The notes under the pieces: generated by a model
Databases searched by the model: none
What the model saw: the letters and a program-made list of their open reading frames with translations, nothing else
What the model was told of the DNA's origin: nothing
Shown here: positions 1-4,024 of the stretch, piece by piece
Layout: the number at the start of each line of letters is the position of its first letter
Numbering within the stretch: the first letter of the stretch is position 1
Position numbers and translations under genes: made by a program
DNA from: JBECKQ01 sp040235375
GTDB taxonomy: Bacteria; Planctomycetota; Phycisphaerae; UBA1845
Assembly (NCBI GenBank): GCA_040235375.1
Contig: JBECKQ010000200.1
Coordinates: 1 to 6,427 of the forward strand
DNA length: 6,427 nucleotides
Reading direction: 5' to 3'

Positions 1-107
1 CTGTCGAGCTGCTCGAAAGGGTCGTCACTTCGACCGTCGGGCATGAGGATGCCGCGCGGATGGAAATGGCGGCGACGTCCGACCGCCGGTTGCGAAAGCT
101 GGCATGA
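1..107 (+). CDS. C-terminal end of an unidentified protein (5'-truncated by window edge)
   Basis: The third reading frame is open from the window edge to a TGA at 105-107. It encodes 34 visible residues beginning VELLERVV and ending SDRRLRKLA. Third codon positions are mostly G or C, as in the genes downstream, and the sequence reads as a charged amphipathic C-terminus. The other two forward frames here look less natural. The next gene's ATG lies 4 bp after this stop, so the two are probably co-transcribed. The tail is too short to assign a family. In Mu-like phages genes of this kind sit among the early DNA-transposition functions, but nothing here proves that. Confidence 0.55.
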   Translation, partial: VELLERVVTSTVGHEDAARMEMAATSDRRLRKLA

Positions 108-111
108 CGCG

Positions 112-666
112 ATGAACGCGAACGCGAACGCGAACGAACCGCAGATCGGCGACCTGTACATAGCGTGCGACAAGCGCGGCTACTGGGCGCTTCCGCTCCG
201 GTTCATCGGATGGAGCGTCGAGCATCCGGGCCGCGCCCGCCTTCGCGATCCGGCGGGCCGCGTCTGCGACGTCGAGCTTTTCCGAGTGAAACGTGTCGGC
301 CTGGCCGGCCTGGACGACGGCGAGACGGTAGACGTGTCGAGCAGCTCGCGCGCCCGGTCCGCCAGGCCGCCGAAGTCTCGGACGTGCCGAGCCGCCGCCG
401 GCGAGCGATCCGCCGAGCAGATCGAGCAGCGCATGCACGCCCGCAGATCGCGAGTGACCCGCGAGCAGCGGGCGCGGCAAAAGCTGACCGACCGGCAGCG
501 CAAGATGATCTTCGCGATAGGCGGACGGCTGGGCTTCGACGTCGACGACCTGCGTGCCCTGACCCCACAGGGTTCCATAAGCAAGCTGAGCGTACGCGAA
601 GCCGAGCAGCTCATCGACCGGCTGTGCGGCCGCGACGTGGTCGGCGGGAAAGGCACGGGTACATGA
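112..666 (+). CDS. Phage-type protein with a GemA/Gp16-like C-terminal helical domain
   Basis: This 184-aa protein starts NANANANE, encoded by a short AACGCG tandem repeat. Residues 11-63 (QIGDLYIACDKRGYWALPLR... to VKRVGL) look like a small beta-barrel with alternating hydrophobic strands. A low-complexity Ser/Arg/Ala linker follows at about 75-115. Residues 125-172 (KLTDRQRKMIFAIGGRLGFD..., then SKLSVREAEQLIDRL) form a compact helical domain with the pattern 'T..Q...I..I...LG.......L......LS..EA..LID.L'. That pattern is found in GemA/Gp16 (DUF1018-like) proteins of Mu-like phages and in other phage proteins. I chose the ATG at 112 because the upstream gene is coding until 107; an ATG at 43 in the same frame would overlap it by 65 bp. 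No strong Shine-Dalgarno sequence is visible, which suits translational coupling. In Mu, GemA affects host gyrase and replication; transferring that role here is inference. The coding assignment is firm and the family moderate. Confidence 0.7.
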   Translation: MNANANANEPQIGDLYIACDKRGYWALPLRFIGWSVEHPGRARLRDPAGRVCDVELFRVKRVGLAGLDDGETVDVSSSSRARSARPPKSRTCRAAAGERSAEQIEQRMHARRSRVTREQRARQKLTDRQRKMIFAIGGRLGFDVDDLRALTPQGSISKLSVREAEQLIDRLCGRDVVGGKGTGT

Positions 667-1328
667 GCCGGGCGCAGGCACAACCTGGCGACGCTCAGCC
701 GGCGGCGACGCGCGAAGGCGCGATCGTCGAGGCGCTCGCGCTGCTCATGCGCTTGCGGCCCGACGTCGCGACGTCCGCGCCCGGGCTGCTTGCGGATCTT
801 GAAGCCGCGATGGCAATCGACGGCCTGCGCGAGCGGACGCTGCATCGGTTTGCCGGCCGGCTGTTCTGTGTGCTGCGCTATCGGCAGCTCCGTCGGTCGC
901 GGGACACTCGACACATGAGTAACCGCCAGGTTGTGAAGCTGGTTGACCGCGACGCCAGGGCGGCAGATTCGCGTTGGCGTTGCGCCTGGCGCTCGTTTCA
1001 AGAGTGGGCGGCCGCCTGGAACCACGTCGAGGGTGACGGCCTTGCAGCGGGGCCTATGGGGCTCCTGTGGCCGACACGTCGAGGCGTGACCGCATGCGGC
1101 ATGCCTGGCCGGCCGCCGTCGATATTCTCGCCGGAAGCCGTCGAGTCGTTTCGGCGGATGTACATCGGCCCGGTCGGGCCGAGTGTGGCGAAGTGTCACC
1201 GGAGGATGCGAGCCCTGGCTGAGCAGCGCGGATGGAGCTGGCCGAAGTCCGAGCCGACGGTGATTAAGCACCTACTCGGCGGCCGAGTGAGCAAGCGATC
1301 AAAGCCGATTCGACGGCGGCACAAGTGA
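663..1328 (+). CDS. Mu-type transposase-like DNA-binding protein lacking the catalytic core (probable remnant)
   Basis: This is a 221-aa basic protein. Its ATG overlaps the previous stop in the arrangement ATGA (663-666), so translation is coupled. Residues 15-80 are helical (EGAIVEALALLMRLRPDV, then DLEAAM). Residues 85-125 are rich in W and R. Residues 149-204 (GRPPSIFSPEAVESFRRMYI, then PSVAKCHRRMRALAEQRGWS and WPKSEPTVIKHL) match the pattern 'F...YL.P..PS...C.RR....A...GW.WPS..T..R.L'. From recollection, this helix-turn-helix region precedes the DDE integrase core in MuA/Tn552-like transposases. The protein stops about 18 residues later in a run of Lys and Arg, so the RNase-H-like core (about 200 aa) and MuB-binding tail are missing. 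No continuation is obvious in other frames after 1328. It could be a decayed transposase, a stand-alone repressor or end-binding protein, or an unrelated phage HTH protein. Confidence 0.6.
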   Translation: MSRAQAQPGDAQPAATREGAIVEALALLMRLRPDVATSAPGLLADLEAAMAIDGLRERTLHRFAGRLFCVLRYRQLRRSRDTRHMSNRQVVKLVDRDARAADSRWRCAWRSFQEWAAAWNHVEGDGLAAGPMGLLWPTRRGVTACGMPGRPPSIFSPEAVESFRRMYIGPVGPSVAKCHRRMRALAEQRGWSWPKSEPTVIKHLLGGRVSKRSKPIRRRHK

Positions 1329-1337
1329 CCGTCGAAG

Positions 1338-1362
1338 CCGGTTCGACACGACGTTGAACCGG
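1338..1362. terminator. Hairpin just downstream of the transposase-like gene
   Basis: A perfect 7-bp inverted repeat, CCGGTTC (1338-1344) with GAACCGG (1356-1362), begins 9 bases after the stop codon. Three further inner pairs (one G-U, A-U, C-G) extend it to a 10-bp stem with a 5-base loop. No T-run follows, so it is not a textbook intrinsic terminator. It may stabilise the 3' end, assist termination, or be a protein-binding dyad. Confidence 0.45.
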
Positions 1363-1386
1363 CGACAACTTGGGCAGCTTGGGATG

Positions 1387-1418
1387 ATTCCGCGGAGCCC
1401 GCCGGGCTCATGCGGAAT
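1387..1418. terminator. Strong GC-rich hairpin, possible terminator
   Basis: Two nested perfect inverted repeats form one long arm pair. The outer is ATTCCGC (1387-1393) with GCGGAAT (1412-1418). The inner is GAGCCC (1395-1400) with GGGCTC (1404-1409), closing a 3-base loop. The only imperfection is one unpaired base on the left facing two on the right. Only a short TTT follows on the plus strand, then CC. The stem would be very stable and lies between the transposase-like gene and the gene-free block, so a terminator or cruciform role is likely. It is symmetrical enough to act in either direction. Confidence 0.5.
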
Positions 1419-1439
1419 TTCCGCGCGCCCGCTTTTCTG

Positions 1440-1489
1440 ATCAAATAGTGTCGCAAAAAATCAGATAGCGTGTCGCTTACCACTGTCGC
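1440..1489 (+). repeat. Tandem TGTCGC repeats resembling a Mu/Tn7-family transposon end
   Basis: In an AT-richer patch, the unit ATCAAATAGTGTCGC (1440-1454) is repeated as ATCAGATAGCGTGTCGC (1460-1476). A third TGTCGC follows at 1484-1489. All three TGTCGC copies point the same way, at 1449, 1471 and 1484. Ends of Mu/Tn7/Tn5053-type elements commonly begin TGT(C)G and carry short directly repeated transposase-binding sites in this style (established for the families; the match here is my judgement). By that orientation the element would extend rightward, away from the transposase-like gene. No matching inverted copy was found in the window, so the end assignment is tentative. Confidence 0.4.
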
Positions 1490-1572
1490 TCCCTGCAACC
1501 CCCGACCTGCCGCCTACAGCCTCTTCCGCCAACGTCCGCTTTTCGCGCACCCGCATTTTCGACAGCGCCAGG

Positions 1573-1652
1573 GCCGATGCCCCACCCGCGTTTTTGAGCA
1601 AATTCACCGATAGACGGTGTTTTCGCATCGGCTGGCATCCTCGAAAACGCGG
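1573..1652. other. Interleaved inverted repeats, possible structured or attenuator-like RNA
   Basis: GCCGATGC (1573-1580) is perfectly complementary to GCATCGGC (1625-1632) and encloses a small hairpin, CACCG-ATAGA-CGGTG (1605-1619). A second long pairing joins CCGCGTTTTTGAG (1586-1598) to CTCGAAAACGCGG (1640-1652), 12 of 13 bases plus one G-U. It crosses the first pairing, so the two can coexist only as a pseudoknot. The right arm 1640-1652 also overlaps the left arm of the terminator at 1642-1674. This gives an antiterminator/terminator-like layout. No coding gene follows within 480 bp, so what it would control is unknown. Confidence 0.4.
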
Positions 1653-1674
1653 TTTTTATACAACCGCCTTTTCG
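1642..1674. terminator. Bidirectional intrinsic terminator
   Basis: The arms CGAAAACGCGGTT (1642-1654) and AACCGCCTTTTCG (1662-1674) pair at 12 of 13 positions, with one C-C mismatch, around the 7-base loop TTTATAC. The GC-rich upper stem is flanked by A4 on the left and T4 on the right. That is the usual layout of a terminator working in both directions. It sits inside a stretch without genes, so it may insulate the phage-like block from the beta-helix gene or end an unseen RNA. Confidence 0.55.
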
Positions 1675-1766
1675 GCCCAAAAAACGTGGTTCAATCAACC
1701 CCGGCGCCGAGCCGCCGAACCGTACTCGCATCCCGCACGGCATTACGCTCGAAGGGGACTCAGCAA

Positions 1767-1781
1767 CCGGCTGCATGCCGG
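1767..1781. repeat. Short inverted repeat
   Basis: CCGGC (1767-1771) pairs with GCCGG (1777-1781) around TGCAT. It is a minor hairpin that could arise by chance in GC-rich DNA. It is listed because it belongs to a run of hairpins across the gene-free block. Confidence 0.25.
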
Positions 1782-1839
1782 ACCAGGACGAACCGAGACA
1801 CAGGCAAGATCTGAGAAGCTGAGCAGTCGAACACGAGCC

Positions 1840-1859
1840 TTGTCCGCCCAACCGGACAA
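1840..1859. repeat. Perfect 7-bp inverted repeat (hairpin or operator)
   Basis: TTGTCCG (1840-1846) and CGGACAA (1853-1859) are perfectly complementary around the 6-base spacer CCCAAC. There is no flanking T-run. The size suits a small dyad operator or an RNA hairpin; there is no adjacent gene to decide between them. Confidence 0.35.
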
Positions 1860-1915
1860 CATGAAATGGCAGAATGTATCCATTACACCTCCGCCCGGAC
1901 GGCGCACCGATGGTA

Positions 1916-1951
1916 GCCAGGGACTTCGGTCGACTCCAGTCCCCGGGTGGC
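1916..1951. repeat. Bulged hairpin
   Basis: GCCAGGGACT (1916-1925) pairs with AGTCCC (1938-1943) and, after a 4-base bulge CGGG, TGGC (1948-1951), giving ten pairs. The loop contains the palindrome GTCGAC. It is part of the series of foldable segments between 1570 and 1960. Chance formation cannot be excluded at this GC content. Confidence 0.3.
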
Positions 1952-2000
1952 CAGGCCGCCCTTGCCTTCTTTCTGCCCCCGCCAACGGCAGGCGACCGCC

Positions 2001-2029
2001 TTTTAAACATAGAGTCCAGATCGTATTAT
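2001..2029 (+). promoter_or_regulatory. Possible promoter of the beta-helix gene
   Basis: TTTTAA (2001-2006) and TATTAT (2024-2029) are separated by 17 bp in the most AT-rich patch before the gene. The -10-like hexamer is reasonable and the -35-like one is poor. Transcription would start about 120 bases before the ATG. This is a composition-based guess. Confidence 0.25.
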
Positions 2030-2144
2030 TGGTATCGCCCGCTCTGAGGATCGCGGAGCCCGAGATACTGACTACTCGCAAAAAGGAACCCGCCACAACC
2101 AGCACTCATCCCATCCGTTATCCTGTGATGCCCGCTCGCGGGGC

Positions 2145-2151
2145 AAGGAGG
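2145..2151 (+). promoter_or_regulatory. Strong ribosome binding site AAGGAGG
   Basis: AAGGAGG lies five bases before the ATG at 2157 and is a near-perfect Shine-Dalgarno sequence. It fixes the start of the beta-helix gene. Its first A closes a 5-bp stem, TGCCC (2129-2133) with GGGCA (2141-2145), which could slightly shield it. Confidence 0.8.
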
Positions 2152-2156
2152 GCTCC

Positions 2157-3226
2157 ATGTCAGCGACGCAACATCTGACCGCATCGGTCGTTTTGTTGCT
2201 CGCCGGATTCGCGCCGGCCCTCGAGATCAAGCCGCCGACGGCCGTCCGCATCGACCGAGCGAAGGTCGAGCGCGTACGGGCCACCATTGCCGGCCACACG
2301 ATCATCGTCGACTGGCACGGCACGTGGGACTACGCGACCATCCAGGCCGCGCTTGATGCCGCGGCCGACGGTGACACGGTCATCGTCCTGCCGTCGGCCG
2401 GCTCCCCGTCCGGCGCCTACGTCGAAAACGTCCGGTTCCCCACCCGCGCCATCACCCTGCGCAGCATCCGGCCCGACGACCCCGCCATCGTCGCCGCCAC
2501 GGTCATCGACGGCAACCACACCGACGCGGTGATCTGGTTCGCACAAGGCACGCCCTCCGGGGCAAACGTGACAGGCTTCACGATTACCAACGGTACCGGA
2601 ACCTGCCCGGACGGCACACTCTACGGCAGAGGCATCTACTGCCTCTATTCGCCGGTGACCATCGGAAACAACACCATCACCGCGAACACCGCCGGGTCCG
2701 CGAGCGTCGAGGTGTGGATTGTCGGCCCTCGGCTGTACGTGGACGCACTCAGCGGAGAAGGCGGCGCCGCCTGGGCGCGGTCTTTCTTCATCGAGTGTGT
2801 CAACTGCACCTTTTTGGCGGACACGGCTCGCTCGGCGGATTCGGCAACATCGGCGCCGACCCGCGATTCCGCGACCCGCTCGGACCCGACGGCCTGGCCG
2901 GCACCGCGGATGACAACTTGCGGCTCGACGCCGGCTCCACCGGCCTCCTGCCGGCGGACGAATACGACCTGGACGACGACGGCAACACGACCGAACTTCT
3001 GCCAGTGGACCTTGACGGCCACGCGCGTCTCGTCGACGACCCCGACACGCCGGATATCGGCATCCCCGACTTGCCGACCTATCCGCAGGTCGGGGACATG
3101 GGGCCATACGAGTACGTCCCTGCCGACCTCGATGGCAACGGCTCCTGCAGGGCCACGGCTCTTGAGCCCGACATCACGCCGGCTTGCGTACGCCGCAGAC
3201 CACCATGCCCTTGTGCCACTCGATGA
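2157..3226 (+). pseudogene. Secreted right-handed beta-helix repeat protein, frameshifted
   Basis: The gene starts at an ATG with an excellent Shine-Dalgarno sequence. Residues 1-21 form a signal peptide (hydrophobic VVLLLAGFAPA, likely cleaved after APA). Residues 55-180 are a parallel beta-helix N-part: 'WDYATIQAALDAAADGDTV' is the usual entry motif of pectate-lyase-like proteins, then 'TLRSI', 'VIDGN', 'GFTITNG' and 'NNTITANTAG' mark successive coils. After codon 219 (TTT at 2811) the frame breaks. From 2816 the family pattern continues one base back: 'GNIGADPRFRDPLGPDG', 'AGTADDNLRLDAGS', 'DMGPYEYVPADLDGNG', to a TGA at 3224-3226. Adding one T to the T5 run at 2811-2815 restores a single ORF of about 356 aa. 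Residues 192-210 (RLYVDALSGEGGAAWARSF) look like the 'YVDa..GG.G.SWA.AF' opening normally near the N-terminus, which suggests a mosaic gene. The end has only 'DLDGNG', a dockerin-like start, with no full dockerin or sorting signal. It could be a real pseudogene or an assembly error. Such proteins are surface or extracellular; the ligand is unknown. Confidence 0.75.
2811..2815 (+). other. Frameshift site in a T5 run
   Basis: Upstream, the codons read AAC TGC ACC TTT. Downstream, the family-like sequence resumes with GGC at 2816. A T6 run instead of T5 would give NCTFFGGHGSLGGFGNIGAD without interruption. The run is the only homopolymer at the switch point. A programmed event is unlikely because no canonical slippery heptamer is in frame. 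Confidence 0.7.
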
Positions 3227-3761
3227 TTTGATCGGACCCGAAGTGAGAAAGGTGCACCCGGTACTCCTCCAGGCGGTTCTGCCAGATCTTGCCCGCCTCG
3301 CGCCGCCCGGACAGGTCCGACGCGATGATCAGCACGAATCTCCCCCCCACGCGCAGATACCGCAGCAGGTTCGCCGTCGTGTCGAGCGCCGGCTGGGCCG
3401 CCAGGTCATAGTGGTAGATGCTGCATCCCCGCGTGACCACCGCGTCCATGCTCTCGTGCTCGACGGGCAGATCCCCGCGGGCGTCGCCCACGAAGAACCG
3501 CCGGTTCGGATACCGCTCCCGGGCGATGCGGACCGCCGTTTCGCACGTGTCGAAGCCGATGCAGTCGAGCCCCATCCGGCAGAAAAGATCGGTGTGGAAG
3601 CCGGTCCCGCAGGCCACCTCCAGCACACGGTCGCCCCGGTGCAGGCCGAACTTCTTGACGAAGTGCCGCCGGTGCCACCACCAGTCGTGCAGAAGGTTGT
3701 ATTGCCAGCCTCCGGCCTCGTAGAAAGCGTCGTAGCTCGCAGTACCCTTCGCGTCAGCCAT
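3174..3761 (-). CDS. Class I SAM-dependent methyltransferase
   Basis: This 195-aa protein starts MADAKGTASYDAFYEAGGWQ. Motif I is VLEVACGTGFHT (46-57), the Gly-rich SAM-binding loop. CIGFDTCETAV (66-76) ends strand beta-2, with Asp71 as the likely ribose-binding acid. FFVGDARGDLP (89-99) is the adenine-contact region. MDAVVTRGCSIYHY (105-118) is the motif IV/post-beta-4 region, and YLRVGGRFVLI (135-145) is the typical 'L.pGG.l' helix-strand. The start was chosen for GAGGA (3771-3775) nine bases upstream; longer in-frame versions would add basic, disordered sequence. It looks complete for a small cytoplasmic Methyltransf_11/25-type enzyme. The substrate cannot be read from the sequence. It is transcribed divergently from the EPS genes, so glycan modification is possible but is only context. 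Its last 53 bases overlap the convergent beta-helix frame. Confidence 0.85.
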   Translation of the reverse strand: MADAKGTASYDAFYEAGGWQYNLLHDWWWHRRHFVKKFGLHRGDRVLEVACGTGFHTDLFCRMGLDCIGFDTCETAVRIARERYPNRRFFVGDARGDLPVEHESMDAVVTRGCSIYHYDLAAQPALDTTANLLRYLRVGGRFVLIIASDLSGRREAGKIWQNRLEEYRVHLSHFGSDQIIEWHKGMVVCGVRKPA

Positions 3762-3770
3762 GCGTGGCAA

Positions 3771-3775
3771 TCCTC
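3771..3775 (-). promoter_or_regulatory. Ribosome binding site of the methyltransferase
   Basis: GAGGA on the minus strand lies nine bases before the ATG at 3759-3761. It favours this start over upstream in-frame starts that would lengthen the protein by up to 45 residues. Confidence 0.5.
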
Positions 3776-3813
3776 GCCGCAGCTTCGATTTCGGCAGCGC
3801 CGACCGGCGGTTT

Positions 3814-3847
3814 ATCGGTAGCTCAGCGGTGTCTGTTGAGAACCGAT
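3814..3847. promoter_or_regulatory. Dyad/hairpin in the divergent intergenic region
   Basis: ATCGGT (3814-3819) pairs with ACCGAT (3842-3847) and CTCA (3822-3825) with TGAG (3837-3840). This gives a 10-bp stem with a small AG/A internal loop and an 11-base apical loop. It lies about 50 bp upstream of the methyltransferase start and 180 bp upstream of the EPS gene. It could be an operator for either side or a leader hairpin in the methyltransferase mRNA. The rest of the interval 3762-4024 shows no gene; an AT-rich spot at 3899-3912 could hold a promoter, but I cannot define one. Confidence 0.35.
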
Positions 3848-4024
3848 TTCCCGCCAATCTCGGTCCCGCCCCCACATTCAGGGCCCCACCACGCAATCCG
3901 ATAAAACATAAGTCCTGCGCCGCTGTCCGCCTGGGCCGCGCAATGCCGGCCGCGCCGCAGCTGCGCCGGCCAGGACTCCGCCTGCGACCAGCCGGCGAGG
4001 GCGAATTCGACGGACCCTGACGGG

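Larger units (their letters stand above)
1429..1673. repeat. Cluster of six CCGC(N)TTTTC motifs
   Basis: A short motif, CCGC followed by zero or one base and TTTTC or TTTTT, occurs on the plus strand at 1429-1437, 1536-1544, 1551-1560, 1586-1595 and 1664-1673. It occurs once on the minus strand at 1643-1652. Two copies extend to a 14-base near-repeat: ACCCGCATTTTCGA (1549-1562) and ACCCGCGTTTTTGA (1584-1597), 12 of 14 identical. The motif is not expected this often by chance in 245 bases. It may be iteron-like protein-binding sites, or may simply reflect the stem arms that several copies form. Function unknown. Confidence 0.4.
1675..2144. other. Gene-free stretch upstream of the beta-helix gene
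   Basis: I see no convincing gene on either strand here. Open frames are present, but their products are rich in Pro, Arg and Ser, show no domain-like pattern, and lack the regular GC-ending codons of the neighbouring genes. Apart from the hairpins listed separately, there is a pyrimidine-rich segment at about 1968-1983 and an AT-rich patch at 2001-2034 that could hold the promoter of the beta-helix gene. Confidence 0.5.

Noticed and set aside
43..111. Upstream ATG at 43 as the start of the GemA-like gene
   Set aside because: It would overlap by 65 bp a better-looking coding frame that ends at 107. The ATG at 112 sits directly after that stop.
180..1271. Long reverse open frame opposite the phage-like genes
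   Set aside because: It is antisense to two tightly spaced genes with better codon pattern and domain signal. Long antisense frames are common in GC-rich DNA.
1429..1673. CRISPR array
   Set aside because: The repeated motif is only about 10 bases, is irregularly spaced and occurs on both strands. No cas gene is present.
1477..2010. Reverse open frame of 177 codons across the gene-free block
   Set aside because: It crosses the bidirectional terminator and the repeat cluster and has no recognisable domain. Codon use is irregular.
1594..2178. Forward open frame of 194 codons across the gene-free block
   Set aside because: The product is low-complexity (R, P, S, T), has no domain pattern or Shine-Dalgarno sequence, and runs across several hairpins and past the beta-helix start.
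2805..2820. Programmed -1 ribosomal frameshift in the beta-helix gene
   Set aside because: The T5 run is not in a canonical X XXY YYZ register, and I did not find a clear stimulatory structure just downstream. Loss of one T is simpler.
2160..3107. Long reverse open frame opposite the beta-helix gene
   Set aside because: The product is Arg/Gly/Asp-rich shadow sequence. The plus strand carries the signal peptide, Shine-Dalgarno sequence and family motifs.
3157..3168. GGCTCTTGAGCC palindrome as a terminator for the methyltransferase
   Set aside because: The stem would be only four pairs with a 4-base loop and no T-run, and it lies inside the opposite gene's frame.
3817..3830. A tRNA: the string GGTAGCTCAGCGGT matches a tRNA D-arm
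   Set aside because: There is no acceptor stem, anticodon arm or GGTTCGA-type T-arm at the right distances. The string is part of a simple dyad instead.
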